In this document: piece by piece, positions 55,051 through 64,000 of the stretch
How the letters are laid out: each line of letters opens with the position of its first letter
Numbering within the stretch: the stretch's first letter is position 1
NCBI GenBank assembly: GCA_947170225.1
Contig: CAMVSQ010000001.1
Location: 62,001-126,000, forward strand
Reading direction: 5' to 3'
DNA length: 64,000 bases
From: an uncultured bacterium
Lineage (GTDB): Bacteria; Patescibacteriota; Gracilibacteria; Absconditabacterales; Absconditicoccaceae
Notes under the pieces: generated by a model
The model's database searches: none
What the model saw: only the letters and a program-made list of their open reading frames with translations
What the model was told of the DNA's origin: nothing
Made by a program: the position numbers and the translations under genes

Positions 55051-55836
55051 ATGCTGAAATACATAAAAATATGATTTTACTTTCTCAAAGAGGTATTTTA
55101 CTACCTGTATATGCTTTTGATTGATAATATACATTTGTTAATTTTTGTATTTATCATACCAATGCTTGTCACTTTTGGAGCAAAAGCAAAAGGAATCGAT
55201 ACTATATCAGGAATAGATATATGAATGTATGCTTGGTATATTTTCATTGCAGAATTGATCATGACAAATTGGAGAGATAGAAATATGATTGAAGAAATCA
55301 AATGATGATCTATTGTGACATATTTGAATAAACCAATCTCTTTCATTTGATACTATTTTTCTCAATGATTTTTCAAAAATCTATTAAATATTTTGGCTGT
55401 ATGAATTGGATCATGATTAGTAATATTTTTGGTTTTATGAAGATTCCCACGGTTTGGAATTGAAAATTTTGCATTGTTTTTGGTAACAATGATTATATGA
55501 ATTTGTATGTTGTCGTTAGTTAGTTTAATAATTGCATTACTAGCATTTGTATTGGAAGATAGTTCATTCATCAGGCTTTTGATAAACAAATTGTATTTTA
55601 TTTTTGGTTGAGTATTTTTCCCAGTTGATATTTATCCTGTACGAATGCAGAATATTTCCAAGTTTTTACCATTTCAGTACTATGTGTACTGACCAGCAAA
55701 ATTCTTTGCTACTGGAGATGTAAACTTTTTGCTATCATACTTACCATACCAGATTTTGTGGCTTGTAGGGCTAATAATCATTGTAAAATTGATTTATAAA
55801 AAAATGCTGAGAAGTGTGGAAATCAATGGATGATAA
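55051..55836 (+). CDS. ABC-2 permease, second (DUF990-like)
   Basis: 261 residues, same length and layout as the first permease: six hydrophobic segments, with IDIGMYAWYIFIAELIM, then MIEEIKGGSIVTYLNKPISF as the family loop and VFFPVDIYPVRMQNISKFLPF late. The two permeases likely form a heterodimer over the ATPase at 53065. The substrate is unknown; drug or lipid export is plausible. Ends TGA-TAA, where code 25 adds one glycine. Confidence 0.82.
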
Positions 55837-55923
55837 AAAATTGTAATCAAACATAAAATTCTTTTGACTTTATAGCAAATTTTTTTATAAGGTTGATATA
55901 GTCTTTTATTTTGTTTTATTGAG

Positions 55924-56433
55924 ATGAAAAGAATTTTATTGTATTTGGCTGTGTTTGTGCCAGTAGTTTTGGGTTGATGTTTTACAGATAAATATAGTGT
56001 GAGTATTTACGATTGCCCTGCTTGATCTGAATACAAAGAAGGTTTTTATGATGATGGAAAATATAAATTTCAATGATGTTTTAAGGCAAATAGCGATATT
56101 ATGAACTGATACTGGATTTATTATGACGAAAATGGACAAATTGAGATAGAATGAATGATAATAGATGATCAATCTCAATGAGAATGGAAATATTATCACG
56201 AAAATGGACAGCTTTCGTCCATATGAAACTACAAAGACGATTTGGAAGATGGATCTTGGAAGTATTATGATGAAGATGGAACATTTATAGGAGAAGAAAT
56301 ATATGAAAATTGAGTTTTGATTGATAGGTTTTTTGAAGATTGAGACAATGAATATGTGGATGAAATTTATTATGATTTTGAGGATGAAAATATAGAAAAT
56401 ATTGCTGACTCAATTTTGACAGATAATTATTAG
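55924..56433 (+). CDS. lipoprotein with MORN/YwqK-like repeats
   Basis: 169 residues. Lipoprotein signal with lipobox VLGGC (Cys19, one Gly by TGA). At least three repeats of the form GxWxYYxENGQ (GYWIYYDENGQ, GEWKYYHENGQL, GSWKYYDEDGT), as in MORN_2/YwqK proteins, which are often annotated as antitoxin-like but are poorly understood. A second lipoprotein follows 34 bases downstream. Confidence 0.8.
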
Positions 56434-56467
56434 TATAATTACAGTTTTATATCTTATTTATATTAAA

Positions 56468-57019
56468 ATGAAAAGAATCGCTTTGTTTTCAGTTTTGGTT
56501 TTGTGTGTCTGCTTTTTTGCTTGATGTGACAAAAACAAAGACACAAAAACATGAGATTTATCAAACAACACCACAGTAGTTTCTGACCAAACAGACAAAA
56601 CAGTGAATGATGGAGAAACAAATGTGACAAAAGCCTGAGATTTATTGGCTTTGTACAAAAAATCTGGGAAAATGACATGTGAAATGGAAACCACAGATTT
56701 GATGATGTGAACTATCACTGCTACTATGTATATAGATGGAGATAAATCTTATGTAGAATCTAATTTTACTTTGGATGGAAAGGCTGGTAAAGTCTATGCT
56801 CTCACTGTAGATGGAAAAAGTTATTCTCGAGGAGATATGTTTGGAGAATGAGTATGATTTGTAGTAAATGCAGAAGATGATATTGAATCACAATTGGCTG
56901 ACTATGACGAAGATAGTATGGATGAGGATGTAAAAATAAATTGTAAATCTGGAGTAAAAGGAGTAAGTTTTGAAGTGCCTAGTGATATTGAATTTGATGA
57001 TTTAAGTGCTTGGCAATAA
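56468..57019 (+). CDS. putative lipoprotein, unknown
   Basis: 183 residues. The signal sequence ends in CFFAGC (Cys20), then a Thr/Asp/Asn linker of about 45 residues and a small beta-rich domain (SGKMTCEMETTDLMMGTITATMYIDGDKSYVESNF) similar in style to lipoproteins that bind or sense envelope components. Acidic C-terminus. No family recognised. Followed by a strong terminator. Confidence 0.72.
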
Positions 57020-57039
57020 AATAATCTATAAATTTATAA

Positions 57040-57076
57040 AAAACTCCCAAATTTAGTTTGTTGGGAGTTTTTTTGA
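57040..57076. terminator. hairpin terminator
   Basis: AAAACTCCCAA / TTGGGAGTTTT, T7; lies between the lipoprotein (+) and pnp (-) ends. Confidence 0.88.
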
Positions 57077-57102
57077 TAGTGATAGGTTGAATAGTATAGG
57101 TT

Positions 57103-59238
57103 TTATATCTTTCTTTTTACTTTAATCCTTCACATATTGTCAATTTCCTTGATTATGACTGCTATTGTTTGTCAGATCTGGAAATGTTTAGAAAGTCAGT
57201 CTGTGATTTTTTGACCCAAATCCGAAATGTGGCAAAGTCATTTTTTTCATTTTGGCAGATCTACAAAGAGTCCATAATCTTCAATTCTAGATATTTTTGC
57301 CTCATAAGACTGTCCTACTTCCAAATCTAATGCTATATCGCGGATAATTTGTTCTGCTTTGGCTATCATTGCTTGATCTGAATGAGTCAAGTAGCATGTA
57401 CCATCATCTTCAAAATCAATCTTGATATTGTCGCATTGCTCAATGATTTTGTTTATTACTTCTCATCATTTTCCTATTACCTCTTTTACTTTGTCTGGAT
57501 TTATTTGGAAAACTTTGATTTTTGGAGCAAATTCTTTTACTTGTTTCCTTGGCTCTGAGATGGCTTCTAGCATTACTCACATGATTTCTTTGTATCACTG
57601 GATAGCTCTGGTGATAGTCTCGTGAACTATATCCATAGTCAATCATTTTAGTTTAGTATCAAGTTGGATAGCTGTAACTCAATCTACTGTACCTGCTACT
57701 TTGAAATCCATATCTCATGTAAAGTCCTCTACTCACTGTAAATCGTTTAGGACTAAGTGTTTTGTGATATTATCTCTGTCTGTGTTGTAGGTCATAAGTC
57801 ACATAGCGATACCAGCAACTGGTTTTTTGATAGGCACTCATGCATCCATAAGAGCCAAACATGAAGAACAAACAGATCACATCGATGTAGATCCTCATGA
57901 ACTCAAACATTCGGATACTGATCTGATAGAATATGGAAATTCCAATGATGTAGGCATCACAGGTACAAGTGCTTTTTCTGCCAATTTTCCATGTCAAATT
58001 TCTCTCCTATTTTGTCATCTTGTTCATTTAGCTTCTCATGTACTAAATGGAGGGAAATTGTAATGATGGAAATATTTTTGCTGTACATCATCATTTTCCA
58101 TATCATCGTATACTAGGTAGTCTGTCGGTCATCACAAAGTGACGGTATTTTGCACTTGGGTATCTCATCTCCGAAATAATCCACATCCATGCACTCTTGG
58201 CAGATTGTCTACTTCACAGTACAATGGTCTAATATCTAATGAAGATCTTCCATCAATCCTAACTCATGTATCTAGAGTCCTTTCTCTGATGAAATGTTTT
58301 ACATAATCAAAGAATGCCATTTTGACTCTATTTACTGTATACTCTTCATTTTCTGGATCATCAATATACTCTCTCAATTTTTCTACACATTCTCTCTCAT
58401 AATCTGCAAACATAGTATTGAAAGGTACTTTGGTGTGTCCTGTCATAGCATCCAATCTATCTGGTGTGATAATCTTTGCTATTTCATCTTCAATTATTTG
58501 AGATGGTTTGTTGTAAACCACTTCTTGCTGGACTATATTTAGTTTGTTTAAAAACTCTAACTGAATATCGCAAGATTTGTCAATTTCTCTTTGAGCGATA
58601 ATAAATGCTTCTTTCAAAAGATCTTCTGGGATTTCTTTTGATCCACATTCAATCATATTGATTGAACCCCTTTTTCAAGCAACAAGTAAATTTAAGATTC
58701 ACTCATCAAGCTGTTGTTTGGTAGGATTTACTATAAATTGTCCATCTTTGTATCCCAATTGTACTGCTCAAACTGGTCCATCAAATGGAATTCAAGCGGC
58801 CATAATTGCTACTGATGATCAGATGATAGTCATGGCATCCAATTCTAATTGGTGATCCAATGCTAGCGGTGTAAGTGAAATCACTACATCGTTTACCAAT
58901 CATTTTGGAAACATGGGCCTGAGGGCTCTATCTGCCATCCTAGCGTATAAAATTGCATTTTCAGAAGGTTTTCACTCTCTTCTCCTGTATACTGCTCATG
59001 CTATCCTACCTGCTGCAGAATAACTTTCTCTAAAGTCGATAAGAAGAGGCAAAAAATCTGAATCCATGTTTGGATCTTTGGACATACATACAGTATTGAG
59101 GATTACATTGTCCCCATACTGAAATCTGATACTACTATCAGCTTGTGGTGCTAGTTTTCATGTTTCAAATGAAATTTTTCTACCAGCCCATTCAGACGAA
59201 AATTCAATCGTCTGAAATTCTTTTTTGTAAACTGTCAT
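57103..59238 (-). CDS. pnp: polyribonucleotide nucleotidyltransferase (PNPase)
   Basis: 711 residues. Two RNase PH-like domains: the first starts [17 protein letters not shown] and holds [18 protein letters not shown]; the second includes the catalytic region in the middle of the protein. A helical linker ([16 protein letters not shown] region) separates them. A KH domain and an S1 domain ([16 protein letters not shown]) close the protein. It degrades RNA 3' to 5' with phosphate. TGA is used for many glycines. Its leader holds a family B repeat at 59303-59371. Confidence 0.95.
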
Positions 59239-59302
59239 TTCAAAAAAAATAAAAGATAAAAATACAGAAATTTGTGGTAGAAAACTAGAAACTTAGAAGA
59301 GA

Positions 59303-59371
59303 AGTCGCTAGTCACTAGTCGTTAATCACTAGAAAGAAAAACTGGAGACTAGTAGCCATCGACAAGCGACT
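59303..59371 (-). repeat. 5'-leader repeat element (family B) before pnp
   Basis: Minus strand: TAGTCGCTTGTCG, TAGTCTCCAG, CTAGTGATTAACGACTAG, TGACTAGCGACTT. About 65 bases from the pnp ATG; the AT hairpin is weaker here than in the other copies. Confidence 0.7.
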
Positions 59372-59463
59372 ATTCTTTTAAGTACCTAAATTCTCTACAA
59401 ACAAAAATCCAAATTTAATTATAACGATATTTTTTTAAAAAGCAAAAGAATTGAATCAAAATT

Positions 59464-59490
59464 GAAAAAAAGGAGCAAAATGCTCCTTTA
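59464..59490 (-). terminator. terminator of the 59495 cassette
   Basis: Minus strand: AAAGGAGCA / TGCTCCTTT, T7. Confidence 0.85.
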
Positions 59491-59494
59491 ATGT

Positions 59495-59983
59495 TTAAAA
59501 ATCTTGGCACCTTTCCCAAAAACTTGATAATACATTTCTATCTACTTTTTCAAATGGAGATAGTTCATACTCATCGTAAAAGTCTTGGTAGAGACTAGTA
59601 ACTGAATGTGTTTTCCATCCCAAATCTACTGTCTGAGAGAAATACTCATCCAAAATACCATGCTCTCGTAGATACAGAGCCAATGACACATTTTTGTGAC
59701 TTGGACAAAAGCAAAACTTTTTGTAAAACACATCAGGATCTTGCTCCAAAATAGAGAAGTCCTCTGCTGTCATATGTGGTAAAATCTTTTTGATATAGTC
59801 CACACAAGCATCTCTGTTTTTCTTAATTTGACCAGTCTTGCTCAGACAAGATTTGTCAATCAACAAGGATGATAAAATCGGAAATAATTTGATTGCATCG
59901 ACTTCTTGAGAGCACAATAAATTTGTTTCCAATTCTTTGTAGATTTCACCCTCAAAATCTTGTTTTTTTAAATTTTCTGCCAT
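59495..59983 (-). CDS. TGA-free protein (cassette), unknown
   Basis: 162 residues, soluble and acidic, with six or more cysteines (LLCSQE, DKSCLSK, DACVDY, KFCFCPSHKN, ERCQDF). The FCFCPSH cluster could bind a metal, but no known motif fits. No in-frame TGA; 4 of 4 glycines are GGN; TAA stop followed by its own terminator. Promoter at 60016-60043 and an A-rich leader (ACACAAAAAAAATAAAAC) before the ATG. Confidence 0.76.
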   Translation of the reverse strand: MAENLKKQDFEGEIYKELETNLLCSQEVDAIKLFPILSSLLIDKSCLSKTGQIKKNRDACVDYIKKILPHMTAEDFSILEQDPDVFYKKFCFCPSHKNVSLALYLREHGILDEYFSQTVDLGWKTHSVTSLYQDFYDEYELSPFEKVDRNVLSSFWERCQDF

Positions 59984-60015
59984 GTTTTATTTTTTTTGTG
60001 TTTGTACAATTGTAG

Positions 60016-60043
60016 ATTATAAGGAAAATGAAAAATAAGTCAA
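60016..60043 (-). promoter_or_regulatory. promoter of the 59495 cassette
   Basis: Minus strand: TTGACT, 16 bases, TATAAT. Confidence 0.78.
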
Positions 60044-60085
60044 TATATAAAAACAGTAATTGGCAATAATTTTTATCTGCAATAT

Positions 60086-61003
60086 TTATAGCCGTCATTT
60101 TTTCCTAAATATGTACATCATTCATCATCAAATCAAAAACATGATTCAAAGGAGAATCAAAAAAGCATAATGAATATTTTGCAATGGCAAATCAACATTC
60201 ATACCATACAATCAAGTCAAAAATGTCATTATTCAAACAACAACTGTAACTATAGTCAATATAGACACCATTGAATTTGTTTTCACAGTCATGACTGTAT
60301 TGTATGAATCAAACAATGTGTCTGTACTTTCTGTAACAATAGCAATGTTGCTCATTATCTTATCATGCTTAAATTCCAAATCTTCAAAATACACATCCAA
60401 ATCTCCATGATACATTTTTTCTGATATTTTTCCAAGTTCTGCTAGTAATTCTTGTTGTGGTTGCATGATGTGTTTTAGGTTTATAGCATTGCGTTTTTTT
60501 ATCATCAGTGATTTAATCAAATTTGGATCCATTTTTGATGTGGAAAAAACGCTATTTTCTAGGACAGTAAGGTCTTTTTTGAATTTGGTCAATGCTCACA
60601 AAACTTTGTCGTACATCACATCAATCATCATATATAGCACATAGTAAGGAGATGTTTTGAAATCTTCTTTTCCGTTTTCTAGAGCTTCCATATAGTCTTT
60701 CCTAATTTCATCAATATGATTTGTATCGTATGTGGTCAGAGAAATTATAAAATCTTTTCACAAAATAATATTAAATTCATTGCTGTAATAGGCTTTTGTT
60801 CATTGATTAAATTTTGGGAAATGTAATACCAAAAATATGTAGTCATCGTAAACATCGACTTTGTCTTGTGTATTCACTTCTGAAATATCTTCTTCTATAA
60901 TTTCGTGCAAATCATATCTACTTACCAAATCTCTGATATCGTCTTGAGATGGATTTGAGCAATGAAATCGTGTCACTTCTCACATTTTTAGTATTCTTTC
61001 CAT
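60086..61003 (-). CDS. corA: CorA-type magnesium transporter
   Basis: 305 residues, the size of CorA. A large N-terminal cytoplasmic domain and long stalk helix are followed by two C-terminal membrane helices: ILTIVTVVVGIMTFLTGLYGMNVD with the signature GMN at residues 267-269, and FLILLGIMFLIGGGMMYIF. CorA forms pentameric Mg2+ channels. Basic C-terminal end (RKKGRL). Preceded by a family B leader element. Confidence 0.92.
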
Positions 61004-61085
61004 AATTATATCAAAAAAATAAATTTTTTGATAGTCAGTAGTCTCTAGTTGCTAGATTTTCTAGCGACTATCGTAGAGACTAGAG
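61004..61085 (-). repeat. 5'-leader repeat element (family B) before corA
   Basis: Minus strand: TAGTCTCTACGATAGTCGC, TCTAGCAACTAGAGACTAC, TGACTATC, then an AT hairpin (TCAAAAAA ... TTTTTTGA) 9 bases from the ATG. Its first bases overlap the TAG stop of the 61080 gene. Confidence 0.75.
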
Positions 61086-61697
61086 GCTATATTTTTCATC
61101 TTTATCTATATAGTCTTTTACTACTTCTCACAAAGCTTCTACCAAAATATCAAATTTTTGTGATTCTAATTCGGAATTGATTTGTTCATCTTGTATAGGC
61201 GCTGTGAAACGGGCTTTTAATTGCAATAATTGATCCACATTTCTTTTTGGATTGGATATATTTTCAAACGGAAATTCTATACCGTGATCCAGTGTAATGG
61301 TAATATCTCATTTCATAAATAGTTTGTCTCGCAATCATTTTTGGTTGAAAGAAACGGTCTCAATACTATTTCGATCAAATTTTTCGGTCCTGTATTCTAG
61401 TAATCATTCTCGCAAATACAATGTAATTCATGTATCGGTCATAACTATACAGTCCAAATATATATCAGCAAAATCTATACAAAATTTGATAAATAAGATA
61501 AATCACAGTCAAGCAAAAGTCCAATTTAGATATTGTCGGGTGATGTACCTATCGAGTAATAAAAAAATTAACAACAAAAAAATTAGATAGCAAAAATATT
61601 TAAATAATATTTTAAAAAAAACACTTCCATTGTGACCAACCACGTGATGAATTTCAGAAGTGTTTATATTTTTTTTTATGATGGCCTTTCTGATCAT
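61080..61697 (-). CDS. membrane protein with PH-like C-terminal domain
   Basis: 205 residues. Two adjacent hydrophobic segments lie near residues 26-46 and 55-72, followed by a beta-rich stretch (LDCIVMTDTGITLYLREGLLEYRTEKFDRNSIETVSFNQ) that resembles bacterial PH (bPH2/YdbS-like) domains. The rest is acidic helix. Role unknown. Three TGA glycines. Stop TAG at 61080-61082 coincides with the beginning of a family B element. Confidence 0.65.
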
Positions 61698-61740
61698 ACC
61701 TTATTTGTAAAGAGTAAAGTACTACAGAAAAAAATAATAC

Positions 61741-61965
61741 CTATTTTTTCATAGCATCCATTTTGCTTTGTTTTTCCAAGAATTTTTCCATTCTTCATTT
61801 TACTACTTTTTTTACTACTCTGTCTTTGTTGAATACTGGGTGACACTGATAGCAAGTTTCTACTTTGATTGGTCCAGGTACTGTAGCATTTACTGTAAAC
61901 TCAGCACCACATACACATTGAACTTTGACATCTTTGTAGTAATCTGTATGAATTCCTTTTTTCAT
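61741..61965 (-). CDS. rpmE: 50S ribosomal protein L31
   Basis: 74 residues. MKKGIHTDYYKDVKVQCVCGAEF is the L31 N-terminus, with two CxC/CxxC-type zinc pairs (CVCG and CYQCHPVF). The C-terminal part is Lys-rich (KVVKGRMEKFLEKQ, Gly by TGA). Ends TAG. Isolated on the minus strand, divergent from the cassette at 62194. Confidence 0.93.
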
Positions 61966-62117
61966 TTTTTACTATTCAATAAACTAAAATATAATTTAAA
62001 CTAGGTGTTTTTGTTTGACAACAAAAAATATTGAAAAAAATTTCTACGGATATTACATTATTTTTTTCGTTTGTTTTTTCAAGTAAAAGTGAATAAAAAA
62101 GTTGGTAAAATTTTTTG

Positions 62118-62145
62118 TTGAAATTTTTGGTAATATGGATATAGT
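62118..62145 (+). promoter_or_regulatory. promoter of the 62194 cassette
   Basis: TTGAAA, 16 bases, TATAGT; leader with AACAAAAAAAAGGAGG. Confidence 0.65.
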
Positions 62146-62193
62146 ACTTTTCGCAAAAAAAATGTATTAAAACAAAAAAAAGGAGGAAACATT

Positions 62194-62634
62194 ATGAACG
62201 GCAATGTATTGGACTTGTTTATTGATGTACCAAATGCTGAAAATTTTAAAAGGATTCAGCAAAGTGCTTGGTTACTAGAGCGAGTATTTCAAAGAGACAA
62301 AGAAATTGCAAAAAAGTTTTTTGGCTTTGAAGATTGGTTTAAAGTAGCCAAAGATGCAAACGATCTGGATAGCGAGGAATCTCGTTTGTTGAAGTTTTAT
62401 TTTGAATCTTCAATCTCGTGCTTTTGTGATGCGGTAAAATATTTCCACTTTTTGGGTTATGATGAGAGAATCCTTTGGGTTCCCAAATTTATAGATCATG
62501 CCAATAGTGTTGCTGATTTGAAGTATATTTTGAATCATGTGGACAAAAAATATCGTAGTACAATTGTCTCAAAAATGAGGGAAATCGCAAAAACAGATGA
62601 AGAAAAAAAGATCGCTTTTTCGTATTTGATTTAA
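62194..62634 (+). CDS. TGA-free protein (cassette), unknown
   Basis: 146 residues, soluble, helical, with an aromatic-rich core (FFGFEDWFKVA, KYFHFLGYDERILWVPKF). Unrecognised. A perfect AGGAGG lies 8 bases before the ATG; most host genes here have no such site. No in-frame TGA; 3 of 3 glycines are GGN; TAA stop with a terminator 6 bases later. It lies between rpmE and the tRNA cluster. Confidence 0.76.
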   Translation: MNGNVLDLFIDVPNAENFKRIQQSAWLLERVFQRDKEIAKKFFGFEDWFKVAKDANDLDSEESRLLKFYFESSISCFCDAVKYFHFLGYDERILWVPKFIDHANSVADLKYILNHVDKKYRSTIVSKMREIAKTDEEKKIAFSYLI

Positions 62635-62640
62635 GCGATG

Positions 62641-62669
62641 AACTGGGCAAAATATGCCCAGTTTTTTTG
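62641..62669 (+). terminator. terminator of the 62194 cassette
   Basis: AACTGGGCA / TGCCCAGTT, loop AAATA, T7. Confidence 0.9.
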
Positions 62670-62775
62670 AAATTTATTTTTTTTGATTTTTGTCTTGAAA
62701 TCTGTTTGTAAATTTGTATACTGAATTTCAGTCCATTATTTTGTGGATGTTTTTATTATGGATTGATAAAAACAC

Positions 62776-62845
62776 TGGGAAATCGTCTAACGGTAGGACA
62801 GCGGACTTTGACTCCGTCAGTCTAGGTTCGAATCCTAGTTTCCCA
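62776..62845 (+). tRNA. tRNA-Gln (UUG)
   Basis: Acceptor TGGGAAA / TTTCCCA, anticodon loop CTTTGAC, T arm CTAGGTTCGAATCCTAG. No encoded CCA. Confidence 0.92.
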
Positions 62846-62852
62846 AATTTGA

Positions 62853-62927
62853 TGCGGGGTAGAGAAACGGTATCTCGTCGGGCTCATAACCCGAAGATAG
62901 GTGGTTCAACTCCATCCCCCGCAACCA
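62853..62927 (+). tRNA. initiator tRNA-Met (CAU)
   Basis: Anticodon arm TCGGG-CTCATAA-CCCGA has the three G-C pairs of initiator tRNAs. Acceptor GCGGGG / CCCCGC; CCA is encoded. Confidence 0.88.
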
Positions 62928-62954
62928 AAATTTGTTGCGAAGATTCGACTCTAA

Positions 62955-63027
62955 TCAGGAGTAGTTCACTTGGTAGAACGTCTGACTCTGAATCAGAAGG
63001 TACTAGGTTCGAATCCTAGCTCCTGAA
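62955..63027 (+). tRNA. tRNA-Gln (CUG)
   Basis: Acceptor TCAGGAG / CTCCTGA, anticodon loop CTCTGAA. Second glutamine isoacceptor in the cluster. Confidence 0.9.
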
Positions 63028-63033
63028 AAACAA

Positions 63034-63115
63034 GCCGAGATGGTGGAATTGGTAGACACGCCTGGCTTAGAACCAGGTGCCGTGAGGTGTGCAGGTTCGA
63101 GTCCTGTTCTCGGTA
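63034..63115 (+). tRNA. tRNA-Leu (UAG)
   Basis: Class II tRNA with a long variable arm, anticodon loop CTTAGAA, acceptor GCCGAGA / TCTCGGT. Confidence 0.9.
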
Positions 63116-63215
63116 AGTCAAGCCGTTTTGATTCAAAAATGAAAAAAAAGTAAAAAAAGTATAAAAAAGGCTTGAAAAAAAATTTTGAATCAATATATAT
63201 CCCTCTGTTATATAT

Positions 63216-63288
63216 TCCGGGATAGCTCAGTCGGTAGAGCAAATGACTGTTAATCATTGGGTCGTGGGTTCGAGCCCCTCTCCCGGAG
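63216..63288 (+). tRNA. tRNA-Asn (GUU)
   Basis: Acceptor TCCGGGA / TCCCGGA, anticodon loop CTGTTAA. Confidence 0.92.
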
Positions 63289-63327
63289 AGTTTAATAAAA
63301 TCCTTTTAATATTTGTTTTGAATTCGG

Positions 63328-63594
63328 ATGCCTATCACACAATCAGCAAAGAAAGCAGTTAGAAGATCTTTGAAATTACGTCAGAGAAATTTTGATTTTA
63401 AACTTAGAATGAAAATGGCTATCAAAAAATTCAAGAAATCTATTGAAAAGGGAGAAACTGTGACACAAGAACAGGTTAGTACTATTTACAAGTACATCGA
63501 CAAATGTGTGAAAGTTTGAGTCTTGAAAAAGAAAAATTGAGGAAGAAAAAAGCACAATATTGCAGTTTTGTTTAATCAAACAAGCAAAAAATAA
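63328..63594 (+). CDS. rpsT: 30S ribosomal protein S20
   Basis: 88 residues. MPITQSAKKAVRRSLKLRQRN is the S20 N-terminus, followed by long basic helices and KKHNIAVLFNQTSKK. TGA encodes two glycines in VGVLKKKNGGRKK; treating TGA as a stop would remove the last 25 residues. S20 binds 16S rRNA during 30S assembly. It sits inside the tRNA cluster and is probably co-transcribed with it. Confidence 0.92.
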
Positions 63595-63612
63595 TCTTCC
63601 TTGAGATTATTT

Positions 63613-63688
63613 GCCAGCATAGCTCAATCGGTAGAGCAACCGCCTTGTAAGCGGTAGGTTATCAGTTCAAGTCTGATTGCTGGCTCCA
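63613..63688 (+). tRNA. tRNA-Thr (UGU)
   Basis: Acceptor GCCAGCA / TGCTGGC, anticodon loop CTTGTAA; CCA encoded. Confidence 0.93.
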
Positions 63689-63709
63689 TTTAAATTATTT
63701 TGTGGCTAT

Positions 63710-63786
63710 GGGGCGGTAGTTCAGCCGGCTAGAACGCCTGCCTGTCACGCAGGAGGTCGTGGGTTCGAGTCCCATCCGTCCCGCCA
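63710..63786 (+). tRNA. tRNA-Asp (GUC)
   Basis: Acceptor GGGGCGG / CCGTCCC, anticodon loop CTGTCAC; CCA encoded. Confidence 0.93.
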
Positions 63787-63826
63787 TTAAAATAAATAAG
63801 TCTACGGTTTAAGGTCCGAAAAGACA

Positions 63827-63900
63827 TGGTCTCATCGTCTAACGGTTAGGACAGCGGACTTTCAATCCGCCAATCGGGGTTCGATTCCCCGTGGGACTAA
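63827..63900 (+). tRNA. tRNA-Glu (UUC)
   Basis: Anticodon loop CTTTCAA, T arm CGGGGTTCGATTCCCCG. Acceptor TGGTCTC / GGGACTA with two wobble pairs; no CCA. Confidence 0.85.
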
Positions 63901-63904
63901 ATTT

Positions 63905-63981
63905 GGGTGATTAGCTCAGTTGGCTAGAGCATCTGCCTTACAAGCAGGGGGTCATAGGTTCGAGTCCTATATCACCCACCA
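63905..63981 (+). tRNA. tRNA-Val (UAC)
   Basis: Acceptor GGGTGAT / ATCACCC, anticodon loop CTTACAA; CCA encoded. Confidence 0.94.
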
Positions 63982-64000
63982 TTTGAATAATTGAAGTTCA

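Noticed and set aside
62714-63019. 101-residue ORF over the tRNA cluster (and reverse ORFs at 62993-63257)
   Set aside because: They run straight through three or more well-formed tRNA genes and are spurious.

Overview
ORGANISM. The window reads coherently only with translation table 25 (UGA = glycine). Dozens of conserved proteins (SufS, Alr, ThyA, RecA, Clp ATPase, PheS, PyrG, PNPase, DnaA) have in-frame TGA exactly where their families carry glycine, including P-loops and the RecA, RdgB, CorA and S20 glycines. TAA and TAG are the only stops of these genes. With the low GC, AGA-rich codon use, one-gene transcription units and surface-attached proteins, this points to Absconditabacteria (SR1) or Gracilibacteria. 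All coordinates here were rebuilt by reading TGA through, so many genes are far longer than standard-code ORFs suggest.

LAYOUT. 1-7 kb: 3' end of miaA, then on the minus strand a 1749-residue membrane/coiled-coil protein followed by a secreted-type protein with two cysteine-peptidase-like domains. 7-17 kb: sufS, ftsQ-like, DUF212/PAP2-like, alr, thyA, folA, GtrA-like, a 3D/peptidoglycan-binding protein, guaD and a CAP protein. 18-26 kb: Clp AAA+ ATPase, rdgB, an N-formylglutamate-amidohydrolase-like gene, lexA, recA, and an M23 peptidase. 27-35 kb: glycosyltransferase, murL, lipoprotein, murD2, CtpA-type protease, NUDIX. 35-44 kb: dnaA, cdd, trpS, pyrG, an SLH-like surface protein, ruvB. 44-52 kb: greA, NUDIX, hrcA, ftsE-like, pheS and small or damaged genes. 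52-57 kb: Phd/RelE toxin-antitoxin, then an ABC-2 exporter operon behind a leader peptide and attenuator. 57-64 kb: pnp, corA, rpmE, nine tRNAs and rpsT.

WHAT STANDS OUT. (1) Between host genes, roughly every 5 kb, sit about a dozen small genes with no in-frame TGA at all. Every glycine I counted in them is GGN, most have their own TTGACT-N16-TATAAT-like promoter, an A-rich leader and a strong hairpin terminator, and at least four put a TGA at the natural end, at or beside the terminator. They look like cassettes written in the standard code inside a code-25 genome. (2) A repeated 5'-leader element (CTAGTC-rich block plus AT hairpin) precedes folA, lexA, the M23 gene, ruvB, a NUDIX gene, pnp and corA. 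(3) A second palindromic repeat family lies in intergenic gaps and once in frame inside murL. (4) The ABC exporter operon has a textbook 1:2 / 2:3 attenuator with a 32-codon leader ORF. (5) MurD2 and MurL supply D-glutamate for peptidoglycan by the L-Glu ligase/epimerase route.

HOW IT WORKS TOGETHER. Most recognised host genes serve envelope building and remodelling (Alr, MurD2, MurL, FtsQ, M23, NlpC/P60-like, 3D, S41 protease, SLH), DNA repair (RecA, LexA, RuvB), nucleotide metabolism (ThyA, FolA, PyrG, Cdd, GuaD, RdgB, NUDIX) and translation. No stretch above about 300 bases is empty.
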